A program made the position numbers and the translations under genes. Positions 1 through 6,678 of a stretch of 9,035 bases of DNA are shown piece after piece (position 1 is the stretch's first letter; the number at the start of each line of letters is the position of its first letter). The DNA is from CAZFHP01 sp964519365 (lineage in GTDB: Bacteria; Babelota; Babeliae; Babelales; RVW-14). Where the stretch lies: NCBI GenBank assembly GCA_964519365.1, contig CAZFHP010000060.1, positions 1-9,035 on the forward strand. Direction: 5' to 3'. The notes beneath the pieces were generated by a model. The model had not been told where the DNA came from, made no database searches, and saw only the letters and a list, made by a program, of their open reading frames with translations.

Positions 1-290
1 GGCTCGCTATCCCACCAAGAAGCGCATTTGAAATTTCGTTTCTCATACAGTTTCCGTTAATTGTAGCAGCGTTTCTTTTCAATGGGTTGCGAGGGCTGAG
101 TACGTTTTACAATTGGCCCGCGCTTTTCACGCCTCAGGTTATTTTAACGACGACTATTGCAACGATACTTGCCTACATGCTATTATATTTTGCTTGGTTG
201 TTGATCCAGAAAAATATGCTCTGGCTGTTTGGCTTTTATATGCTTGTGCCTATTGGCATATTACTTTGGTTTGTAATGCGCTATCAATAA
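1..290 (+). CDS. C-terminal part of an integral membrane protein (5' end outside window)
   Basis: The frame is open from the window edge (first full codon at 3) to a TAA at 288-290, giving 95 residues. An internal TTG at 87 is possible as a start, but the open frame and continuous hydrophobic character upstream argue that the gene begins outside the window. Three hydrophobic stretches are visible, at about residues 9-27, 45-69 and 72-92, joined by short loops (NGLRGLSTFYNW and IQKN), and the protein ends in MRYQ. This is the pattern of the membrane end of a polytopic inner-membrane protein. No catalytic or family motif survives in this fragment, so I assign no function; the membrane tail of a glycosyltransferase or a transporter is possible. 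An inverted-repeat element begins 29 bases after the stop. Confidence 0.65.
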   Translation, partial: LAIPPRSAFEISFLIQFPLIVAAFLFNGLRGLSTFYNWPALFTPQVILTTTIATILAYMLLYFAWLLIQKNMLWLFGFYMLVPIGILLWFVMRYQ

Positions 291-319
291 AGTTGAGTTT
301 AAAATGATCCAAGAAAAAC

Positions 320-468
320 TTGTCTGAACCACGATTTACACGATTGGTTAGATTAAGAAGATTTTTTAAGCGTAATATTGAATCACAAAAAGATATTTTT
401 TATTGTTCGATCTCTCATCACAAAAATCTTGCGAATCCTAGCAATCGTGTAAATCGTGGTTCAGACAA
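320..468. repeat. Gene-less 149-bp palindromic element, related to the element at 3497-4152
   Basis: The left arm (320-366) and right arm (422-468) are inverted copies, 41 of 47 positions matching. The outer 27 bases (320-346 against 442-468) are perfect. The loop of about 55 bases (367-421) is AT-rich and has no convincing gene. The outermost sequence TTGTCTGAACCA is identical to the ends of the GxxExxY-bearing element downstream, and both left ends are preceded by AAAAAC. GATT recurs at 333, 342, 351 and 360, exactly every 9 bases. As RNA it would form a strong hairpin and could terminate transcription of the upstream membrane-protein gene, although no T-run follows it. It resembles a short non-autonomous member of the family; mobility is inferred. 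Confidence 0.85.
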
Positions 469-515
469 ACACAAAATCACAAACAATTGTGCTCAGGATA
501 TCCTATGCGTTATTC

Positions 516-544
516 TTGTTACAAAAGTGCAAAATTATTTTAAT
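516..544 (+). promoter_or_regulatory. Candidate sigma70-type promoter for ftsK
   Basis: TTGTTA (516-521) and TTTAAT (539-544) are separated by 17 bases, matching a sigma70 promoter at 4/6 and 5/6 positions. It lies about 45 bases upstream of the ftsK start, between the palindromic repeat and the gene. In AT-rich DNA such matches occur by chance, so this is tentative. Confidence 0.4.
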
Positions 545-587
545 CGAAATGTTTAATAACGCTTAATGGGGAAGCGGGAGAAAAATT

Positions 588-3491
588 ATGTTCAAGAAAA
601 AAAGTAAAAAATTCAAGGCAACGAAAGCTCAAATAAAAGCACGGCTTAAAAAAAGTTGGGCAAAAAAAATCTATCATACCGAAGCGCTGGGCGTAGCGCT
701 GACTGCCCTCTTTTTATTTCTCGCCCTTGCAATATTCTCGTCACACCCTAAAGACCCAACCTGGTTTTATTACACCCAGAACGTACAAAAAATCTCAAAC
801 TGGTGTGGGTCTATTGGCGCACATATAGCCGCGCTTGTGCTTTATCTTTTAGGGTCAGCTGTTTATCTTTTGCTTACAGCTATTATGGTCCCGGCGTATT
901 TATCGCTGCTTGCAATTCCTATAAAAGAACAGCGCTCGCGTATTTTATTGCTTCCCGTGTTATTACTCTCAGGCTCGGGACTCTGTAGTTTATACGCGTT
1001 TGATATTACTAATAGTTACCCCGGCGGTATTCTGGGCTCTATCGTGAGCACGATACTCGCAAAACCGTTTGGGTTTGTAGGCACAGCTATTATTCTGTGG
1101 GCACTGTTTTGGGTCAGTGTTATTCTTGTCACACGCGTCTCTGTAGCCCAAGCATGCATACGAACATGCAAGCACGCGCTTATCACGATAACAGAGCAAG
1201 CTCATACACCACTTGTGCTTATTAAAACAATTGGGCATGGAGTTTATAAAATTTTCGCAAAAATTATTGGGGGCTTAATTTTTAGCTTAAAAACACTGGC
1301 AAAAGCGCTGATATTTGTGGGAACAAAAATAATCGCCGTGTTTTATTTCTTACGAAGAAAGAAACAAAACGATACAAGTAAAAGCGAGAACACACGTAAG
1401 AAAACACTTGAAAAGACAGGCGAATACGCAGGCGCTTACGAGCACACTCTCGAATACTCAAACGAGAAAGTACGTGAAAAAACAGGCGACGAAGCTTTCT
1501 GGCAAGAGATAACGCAAAACGCGCACGCACAGGCGCATACACAAAACACAGAAATACACAAGAACATACACGACGCGCTTAAGACGCTTGACATGCTAGA
1601 CGAGAGCAAGAACTATACAGAACTTGACGGGGCACAAGAAAATCAAGATACGAACGACAATCACGAACACAAGCACGAATATAGTCAAGAAGACATACGT
1701 GAGAAAATCGCGCGTTTTGCTGACAAAAAAATTCTTAAAAATTTTCTAACAATCACAGAACTGACAGACAAAAATAAATTTTACATGCGATTGCCTAACA
1801 CGTGTTTTTCAAAAAATATTTTTGCGGGCACAGGCACAAGCACAGATATAGAGACAGAAGACGATACGCTCACACAAGACACAAGCCCATTTGAATATGT
1901 TATGCGCGAAATTAAAAAAATACACGCACAAAGACACGAGAAAGCACGCGAACAAGAAATACAAAACGAACAAGAAAAACAAAAAGAAAAAGAAGCGCTG
2001 CGAACGTTCGAACTTCCCGACACGTCGTTATTTATACAAAAGCATGACAAAGCATATACGAAACAATTATATGACCATGCACAAGCGCGGGGCACAAAAC
2101 TTGAAGAAAAACTTCAGCATTTTGGTATAAAAGGCAAACTCACAGATATTAAGCCCGGGCCATTAATCACAATGTTCGAATACCAGCCTGAAATTAACAG
2201 CAAGATCAGTAAAATCACAGCGCTGGAAGATGACTTGGCAATGGCGCTGTCTGCTGTGAGTATTAGAATTATCGCCCCAATACCGGGCAAAAACGCTGTT
2301 GGGTTTGAAATTTCAAATCAGTCACGAGAGAGTGTTTTCTTTTCTGAAGTTATTGCAAGCGATAGCTTTAAAGAAAATACTGGACAAAAAAAGCTCCCGT
2401 TAGCGCTTGGGGTTGACGTTACCGGCAGCCCGGTTATTGCTGATCTCAGTAGCATGCCGCACTTACTTGTTGGCGGGACAACGGGGTCAGGAAAATCTGT
2501 TGGGCTGAACGGCATGCTTGCAAGCCTACTGTGCACATGCACGCCCGAACAGTTACGCTTGATTTTAATTGACCCAAAGCGTCTTGAGTTTACGCCGTAC
2601 GCAGATATCGCACACTTGCTTTTCCCGATAGTAACAAACCCTGTTCATGCAACCGGTGTTTTAAAATGGGTGGTACAAGAGATGGAAGAACGATACGAAA
2701 AAATGTCACACGTTGGTGTACGGAATATTAGTGAGTATCAAAAGTTATACGAAAGCAAACGAACAAACAAGCGCGAACAAGAAAGCACAGACACAAGCAA
2801 GCGAACGAACAAGCACGATACGATACACACAAGCGAGCACACGCATGAACATGAACTTGAACCGATGCCCTATATCGCCGTTATTATCGACGAGCTTGCT
2901 GACCTTATGATCGTTGCCGGCAAAGATATCGAAAAATATATCGTTAGAATCGCTCAGATGGCCCGAGCAGCAGGCATACATATGATCGTTGCAACGCAAC
3001 GTCCGTCTGTTGACGTCGTAACGGGTTTAATAAAAGTTAACTTCCCAAGTCGTGTTGCCTTTCGTGTTTCATCAAAAGTTGACTCACGAACTATCTTAGA
3101 TCAACAAGGGGCAGAAAAACTTTTGGGCAAAGGTGACATGCTCTTTATGCATTCGTCGTCATCACACCTGATGCGTGTACACGGGGCGTATATTTCAGAC
3201 AAAGAAATAGAAGGCTTAACGAATCATATACGAAGCCAACAAACAGTTACGTATCTCGATTTGCGCGAAGCGCTTAACATACAAAATAAACAAGAGCAAG
3301 ACGCATTACAAGATGATTTATATCCTAAGATACTTGAGTTTTTAAAAACGACAAACGAGATTTCGATCTCGTTATTGCAAAGACAGTATCGAATCGGCTT
3401 TAATCGTTCAGCTCGAATTATTGAAAATCTTGAACGGGATGGGCTTATTGCTCCAGCTCAGGGGAGTAAGGCACGAAAAGTATTGCGCTAA
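588..3491 (+). CDS. ftsK: DNA translocase FtsK
   Basis: FtsK/SpoIIIE-type ATP-driven double-stranded DNA pump that clears chromosome ends from the division septum and assists dimer resolution. The 967 residues contain a basic N-terminus, four or so membrane segments (about 32-50, 80-109, 118-138, 160-183), a further hydrophobic region (about 222-255), a charged low-complexity linker (about 260-470), the motor, and a winged-helix gamma domain (about 904-967). Walker A is GTTGSGKS (630-637, K636) and Walker B ends VIIDE (D768, E769). ATQRPSVDV starts at 802 and SSKVDSRTILDQ follows. The gamma domain keeps RQYRIGFNRSARII (932-945), the DNA-reading helix in this family. The ATG is fixed by GGGAG at 576-580, seven bases away. 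Unusual: residues about 722-756, just before Walker B, form a hydrophilic insertion with KRTNK twice, 14 residues apart. The gene ends five bases before the inverted-repeat element. Confidence 0.97.
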   Translation: MFKKKSKKFKATKAQIKARLKKSWAKKIYHTEALGVALTALFLFLALAIFSSHPKDPTWFYYTQNVQKISNWCGSIGAHIAALVLYLLGSAVYLLLTAIMVPAYLSLLAIPIKEQRSRILLLPVLLLSGSGLCSLYAFDITNSYPGGILGSIVSTILAKPFGFVGTAIILWALFWVSVILVTRVSVAQACIRTCKHALITITEQAHTPLVLIKTIGHGVYKIFAKIIGGLIFSLKTLAKALIFVGTKIIAVFYFLRRKKQNDTSKSENTRKKTLEKTGEYAGAYEHTLEYSNEKVREKTGDEAFWQEITQNAHAQAHTQNTEIHKNIHDALKTLDMLDESKNYTELDGAQENQDTNDNHEHKHEYSQEDIREKIARFADKKILKNFLTITELTDKNKFYMRLPNTCFSKNIFAGTGTSTDIETEDDTLTQDTSPFEYVMREIKKIHAQRHEKAREQEIQNEQEKQKEKEALRTFELPDTSLFIQKHDKAYTKQLYDHAQARGTKLEEKLQHFGIKGKLTDIKPGPLITMFEYQPEINSKISKITALEDDLAMALSAVSIRIIAPIPGKNAVGFEISNQSRESVFFSEVIASDSFKENTGQKKLPLALGVDVTGSPVIADLSSMPHLLVGGTTGSGKSVGLNGMLASLLCTCTPEQLRLILIDPKRLEFTPYADIAHLLFPIVTNPVHATGVLKWVVQEMEERYEKMSHVGVRNISEYQKLYESKRTNKREQESTDTSKRTNKHDTIHTSEHTHEHELEPMPYIAVIIDELADLMIVAGKDIEKYIVRIAQMARAAGIHMIVATQRPSVDVVTGLIKVNFPSRVAFRVSSKVDSRTILDQQGAEKLLGKGDMLFMHSSSSHLMRVHGAYISDKEIEGLTNHIRSQQTVTYLDLREALNIQNKQEQDALQDDLYPKILEFLKTTNEISISLLQRQYRIGFNRSARIIENLERDGLIAPAQGSKARKVLR

Positions 3492-3496
3492 AAAAC

Positions 3497-3564
3497 TTGT
3501 CTGAACCAGGATTGGCCAGGTTTTTTTCGATTATTCAGGATAGATTTTTATTAAGATCTTTAGG
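3497..3564 (+). repeat. Left 68-nt terminal inverted repeat of the GxxExxY element
   Basis: Pairs with 4085-4152, with five mismatches (two in the outer 25 bases, three near the inner end). It contains GATT-like units at 3510, 3520, 3529 and 3539. It also encodes the last residues and stop of the GxxExxY protein on the minus strand. Confidence 0.9.
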
Positions 3565-3954
3565 TATTACAGGATTAATATCAGGGTTAGCACGATGATA
3601 AACTCTTTTGAATTCCAAACTCACCGAACCAAAATTAAGCAACAAACCAACACTCAAATTGTAGGCTTCTAAATAATTTTTAGCCTGAGCTAGATGAACG
3701 TCTTCTAGCATAGTAATGGCTTTTAATTCTACCATGATTTTTCCTTCGACAAAGAAATCAATTCTTCTTGTTCCTACCTGAACATTTGTATAAAAAATAG
3801 TCATTTCAAATTCTCGTTGAAATGACAAACCTTGTCTTTGCAGCTCTACGGCTAAGGCTCTTTGATACACGACTTCTTGAAACCCATTTCCTAATCTGGA
3901 ATGAACCATCATTCCCCCACCAATAATTCTTCTCGTTATGTCTTGATATTCCAT
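3535..3954 (-). CDS. GxxExxY protein (PD-(D/E)XK nuclease-like fold family)
   Basis: 139 residues, the usual length for this compact family (TIGR04256/PF13366). The family signature is visible as GFQEVVY (G24, E27, Y30). A PD-(D/E)XK-like core follows: RRID with D66, then a strand with VELKA (E76, K78), then a helix with LAQAKNYL (Q90), as in nuclease-fold members. Catalytic activity has not been generally established for the family, so nuclease function is inferred from the motif. The ATG is supported by GAGG (minus-strand reading of 3963-3966), eight bases upstream. The gene lies wholly inside an inverted-repeat element and its C-terminal residues (about NKNLS) are encoded by the left repeat, so gene and repeat are physically fused. 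It runs in the same direction as the ankyrin gene upstream of it and converges on ftsK. Confidence 0.92.
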   Translation of the reverse strand: MEYQDITRRIIGGGMMVHSRLGNGFQEVVYQRALAVELQRQGLSFQREFEMTIFYTNVQVGTRRIDFFVEGKIMVELKAITMLEDVHLAQAKNYLEAYNLSVGLLLNFGSVSLEFKRVYHRANPDINPVIPKDLNKNLS

Positions 3955-4084
3955 TATTTTAACCTCGGTAAATCAATTGCCAAATCAATTATTATTCTGG
4001 TATTCTACTTAAATATTATAATTAATCAAACAATAGAAAAAAACAAGAGCCATTATGTTAACAATTGCGACAAAAGCATCTTGC

Positions 4085-4152
4085 CCTAAAAATTCTAATA
4101 AAAATCTATCCTGAATAATCGAAAAAATCCTGGCCAATCCCGGTTCAGACAA
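4085..4152 (-). repeat. Right 68-nt terminal inverted repeat of the GxxExxY element
   Basis: Inverted partner of 3497-3564. This copy keeps the second GATT unit (GGATTTTTT in minus-strand reading), which the left copy has lost (GGTTTTTTT). Its outer edge lies 17 bases from the stop of the ankyrin gene. Confidence 0.9.
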
Positions 4153-4169
4153 TAAATAAATGGGAAACG

Positions 4170-4967
4170 CTAACGCACGCAACTCTTACACCGCACTCCC
4201 ATTGCCCTTTCATATAAAGAACAAAGCGTTACTCCTGACTTGTTAGCAAGATGTTTCTTAACCCTTGACGGATACACACAAAAAGCAACATTAACACCAA
4301 TATAAAAGTATTCTTCACCCGTGCCTATTCCCTCAAAAGCTACATGCCACGGCGTATCAAGATTCTTGTTTTGTACATTCAAAGCAGGATCACACTTTAA
4401 AAGTTTGAGAAGCCCATCTCTATAATGTTCACGACATACAATATGTAATGGAGTATCACCATTATTATTTTGAACATCTACATCTGCACGATTTCTTAAA
4501 AGCTCAACAAGCGCATATAGTTTTTTAAAACGACAAGCAAAATGCAACGGTGTATCCCCATCTCTGTCTGGCCTGTCAATAAGACGTCTATTTTTCTTGA
4601 TCAAAGAAGCAAGCTCTATTTTATCCGAACAAAACAAAACAGCTTCATGCAAAACAGTTTGCCGTCTTATTTTTTTTCGAGGCCTTCTTGGATATATTCT
4701 TCGACCATACACACGCGCTTGTTCTTGATACCGATCGTGATGTTCTTGCCACGCTCTTTTACACAACGCTTTAGTCTTAGAATCAAACTTAACAGACGCA
4801 TCTTCCGGGATTGGCTCAAGCGGCCTCTGTTGCCAAACAAATCGTTTCTTTGCACCTGTAGTTTTTTTAGGGGAAACACAACAACAAACAAAATCCCAAA
4901 AACATGCATGTGCATAAAAAGAAACGCTAAAAAAAACAAGCGAGAATAATAATATCTTCTTAACCAT
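4170..4967 (-). CDS. Secreted ankyrin-repeat protein
   Basis: 265 residues from the ATG at 4967, chosen because GGGGAG (minus-strand reading of 4974-4979) sits six bases upstream and the protein then begins with a textbook signal peptide, MVKKILLFSLVFFSVSFYAHA, with likely cleavage after AHA (residue 21). The frame is open 55 codons further upstream, but that extension has no such signal. The mature part starts with a Cys-rich stretch (CFWDFVCCC), then a basic region (about 84-102, rich in Arg/Lys) and three clear ankyrin units: TVLHEAV (about 104-136), GDTPLHFAC (about 137-169) and GDTPLHIVC (about 170-202). A degenerate fourth (LDTPWHVAFEG) follows, then a divergent tail ending CKSCVR. Ankyrin repeats bind proteins; exported ones in intracellular bacteria often act on the host. 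That role here is inference. Confidence 0.9.
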   Translation of the reverse strand: MVKKILLFSLVFFSVSFYAHACFWDFVCCCVSPKKTTGAKKRFVWQQRPLEPIPEDASVKFDSKTKALCKRAWQEHHDRYQEQARVYGRRIYPRRPRKKIRRQTVLHEAVLFCSDKIELASLIKKNRRLIDRPDRDGDTPLHFACRFKKLYALVELLRNRADVDVQNNNGDTPLHIVCREHYRDGLLKLLKCDPALNVQNKNLDTPWHVAFEGIGTGEEYFYIGVNVAFCVYPSRVKKHLANKSGVTLCSLYERAMGVRCKSCVR

Positions 4968-5038
4968 ATCAAACTCCCCAAAATATCTAAGCCCCACGAA
5001 CAACCTTGACAAATGCTGCGAAACACGTAGTTTTTGTG

Positions 5039-5046
5039 TATATAAA
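5039..5046 (+). promoter_or_regulatory. Possible -10 element upstream of murF
   Basis: TATATAAA lies 58 bases before the preferred murF ATG, in the 136-base gap shared with the divergent ankyrin gene. No -35 hexamer sits at the right distance: the perfect TTGACA at 5006-5011 is 27-29 bases away. This is only a weak call. Confidence 0.2.
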
Positions 5047-5103
5047 TTGTATGTGATCATAAGTAATTGTAACAAAAATAACGAACAAAAAGATATATCT
5101 GTT

Positions 5104-6570
5104 ATGCTACTAAGCAAAGAGTTCTTACACACAGCACTTGACTACGCTCGATACTTTATAAACGACAAAGAAGTTAAGCGTGAACATATTCCTGATAAAT
5201 TTTTTACACACGAAATCTCGTTTTCTATTGATAGTAGAACGCTTGAAAAAGATCAGATATTTGTTGCCCTTAAAGGCGAACGGTGTGACGGGCATAACTT
5301 TATAGAACAAGCGTGTGAGCTTGGCGCGTTAGGCTTAATCGTACAGCAAGACGCGCACGTATCACGCACTCTTGCGCAAACAAAAAATTTAAACGATCGT
5401 TTAATTATTCGTGTCCCCAATACGTTTCAAGCACTTATCGATCTAGCCAAACACTGGCGAGCGCAATTAGACATCCCAGTTATTGGCATAACAGGCTCAG
5501 TTGGCAAAACGTCGACCAAAGAAATCATGCGCAGTATCTTACACGCAGCAAAGATAGATGCTTACGTATCGCATGCCAATCAAAATACTATTTTGGGCTT
5601 AAGTCTTAACATACTTAACGTAAGCCCCAAACACAAAGTCGCAGTGTTTGAAATGGGCATTAACGAACCGGGCGAAATGGCAGAGCTTGCAGATGTTGCC
5701 CGACCAACTATCGGACTTATTACGTGTATCACACATGCACACGGCCAAGGGTTGGGAACACTTGCACAAATTTCTCATGAAAAGCGACAGCTGTTTGAAC
5801 ACTTTACCCCAACAGATATTGGTATTATTTGTGGTGATCAAAAAGAACTGACAAACATATATTATCCCCATCCTGTTACAAAGTTTGGCTTGAAGATAAA
5901 AAATCAAGTACACGCACGTAAAATCGAGATCATAAAAGATAGTACTCAAAAATTTGGTACACGCTTTATACTTAATTGGTACAATCAAAAGTCGCCTGTT
6001 ATGCTTAACAGCACTCATGATGGCACTATTTTTAACGCTCTTGCAGCGAGCACAATTGCATATTTTCTTGATATCCCTTTAGCAACTGTTATCACGGGGC
6101 TTGAAGCATATGCAGGCTACAAAGATAGGTTTGAACAAAAAAAACTCAAAAATAATATGGGCACGCTTATTAGCGACTGCTATAACGCCAACCCGGCAAG
6201 CATGAAAGCTGCGCTTAAAGCATTTGATCTTATACCCACAGATGGTAAAAAAATCGCCGTGCTTGGCGATATGCTCGAGCTGGGGGAAAAAGAGGCGTAT
6301 TGGCACCGCCAAATCGGGCGATTCTTGCATAATACGCCCAGCATAGACGTCGTTATTTGTGTAGGGCCTCTGTCACAGCATATTGCTGACATGCTCCCGT
6401 CAGACATGCTTACAATCGAAGCAAAGAACTGGCAAGCAGCACAAATACACTTGGACAATCACATAAAGACTCCTAAACATTCGGCCAACAATCTAAAAGA
6501 CCCTCTCGTTCTTATCAAAGCATCAAATGGCATGATGCTTGATAAGCTTGTTCGAGCGTTTGCGCAATAG
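5104..6570 (+). CDS. murF: UDP-N-acetylmuramoyl-tripeptide--D-alanyl-D-alanine ligase MurF
   Basis: Cytoplasmic ATP-dependent ligase that adds D-Ala-D-Ala to UDP-MurNAc-tripeptide, the last cytoplasmic step in building the peptidoglycan stem peptide. 488 residues, slightly longer than the E. coli enzyme. The N-terminal substrate-binding domain shows IDSR (42-45), then FVALKGE and DGHNF (62-66). The central ATPase domain has GSVGKTST (131-138, K135), FEMGINEPGEM (from 182) and THAHGQG (from 210). The C-terminal domain has DCYNANPAS (358-366) and GDMLELG (388-394), both MurF hallmarks. Start: ATG 5104 opens the MurF-like N-terminus, but no good Shine-Dalgarno precedes it, unlike the other genes here; GTG 5053 or TTG 5047 in frame cannot be excluded. 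It is divergent from the ankyrin gene. A peptidoglycan pathway is implied. Confidence 0.96.
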   Translation: MLLSKEFLHTALDYARYFINDKEVKREHIPDKFFTHEISFSIDSRTLEKDQIFVALKGERCDGHNFIEQACELGALGLIVQQDAHVSRTLAQTKNLNDRLIIRVPNTFQALIDLAKHWRAQLDIPVIGITGSVGKTSTKEIMRSILHAAKIDAYVSHANQNTILGLSLNILNVSPKHKVAVFEMGINEPGEMAELADVARPTIGLITCITHAHGQGLGTLAQISHEKRQLFEHFTPTDIGIICGDQKELTNIYYPHPVTKFGLKIKNQVHARKIEIIKDSTQKFGTRFILNWYNQKSPVMLNSTHDGTIFNALAASTIAYFLDIPLATVITGLEAYAGYKDRFEQKKLKNNMGTLISDCYNANPASMKAALKAFDLIPTDGKKIAVLGDMLELGEKEAYWHRQIGRFLHNTPSIDVVICVGPLSQHIADMLPSDMLTIEAKNWQAAQIHLDNHIKTPKHSANNLKDPLVLIKASNGMMLDKLVRAFAQ

Positions 6571-6578
6571 TAATTATT

Positions 6579-6609
6579 TTGCTAGCTTTAAAATACGCAC
6601 GATTATACA
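6579..6609 (+). promoter_or_regulatory. Possible promoter for the cysteine-peptidase gene
   Basis: TTGCTA (6579-6584) and TATACA (6604-6609) are 19 bases apart, slightly long for sigma70. They lie just after the murF stop and about 70 bases before the next start. Cotranscription with murF is equally possible. Confidence 0.25.
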
Positions 6610-6617
6610 TCTACATA

Positions 6618-6658
6618 CTTAGACTCATACGTGCTTAGACTAATTTTGTGCTTAGATT
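6618..6658 (+). repeat. Three short direct repeats CTTAGA(C/T)T in a leader region
   Basis: CTTAGACT occurs at 6618-6625 and 6634-6641, and CTTAGATT at 6651-6658, with start-to-start spacings of 16 and 17 bases. The last two are preceded by GTG. They lie between the possible promoter and the GGAGG at 6666-6670. They could be an operator array or remains of local duplication. Confidence 0.5.
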
Positions 6659-6678
6659 ATTTTTTGGAGGTTAAAACT

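Larger units (their letters stand above)
3497..4152. mobile_element. 656-bp inverted-repeat element carrying a GxxExxY gene
   Basis: The ends are inverted repeats of 68 bases (3497-3564 and 4085-4152), identical at 63 positions, with a perfect 32-base core (3522-3553 against 4096-4127). Both tips read TTGTCTGAACC towards the interior, the same tip as the palindrome at 320-468. Inside is one minus-strand gene (3535-3954) whose last codons and stop lie within the left repeat, plus about 130 non-coding bases before the right repeat. The unit sits between the convergent ends of ftsK (stop 5 bases away) and the ankyrin gene (stop 17 bases away), so it disrupts neither. I see no transposase and no clear target duplication. 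Calling it mobile is inference from end structure, two related copies and the intergenic location. Confidence 0.7.

Noticed and set aside
320..556. Plus-strand 78-codon reading frame starting at TTG in the first palindrome
   Set aside because: It begins at the repeat tip, has no ribosome site, runs through both arms and has an Arg/Lys/Asn-rich low-complexity product typical of chance frames.
1781..2095. Minus-strand 104-codon frame inside ftsK
   Set aside because: It lies opposite the A-rich low-complexity linker and gives a Ser/Cys/Phe-rich product without motifs; it is a shadow of ftsK.
5006..5011. Perfect TTGACA as -35 for murF
   Set aside because: At 17-bp spacing the -10 position reads AGTTTT; the TATATAAA is 27-29 bases away.
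4984..5012. Minus-strand promoter TTGTCA-17-TAGATA for the ankyrin gene
   Set aside because: The predicted transcription start would fall within the ribosome binding site GGGGAG, and the -10 match is poor.
4968..5132. N-terminal extension of the ankyrin gene to the upstream ATG at 5132
   Set aside because: It would overlap the start of murF and hide the signal peptide inside the protein; the ATG at 4967 has GGGGAG at ideal spacing.
5599..6018. Minus-strand 139-codon frame inside murF
   Set aside because: It is antisense to the conserved MurF core; the product has no recognisable domain and no ribosome site.
6631..6678. GTG start for the cysteine peptidase at 6631
   Set aside because: There is no ribosome site; the added residues cover the direct-repeat region and the GGAGG would lie inside the gene.
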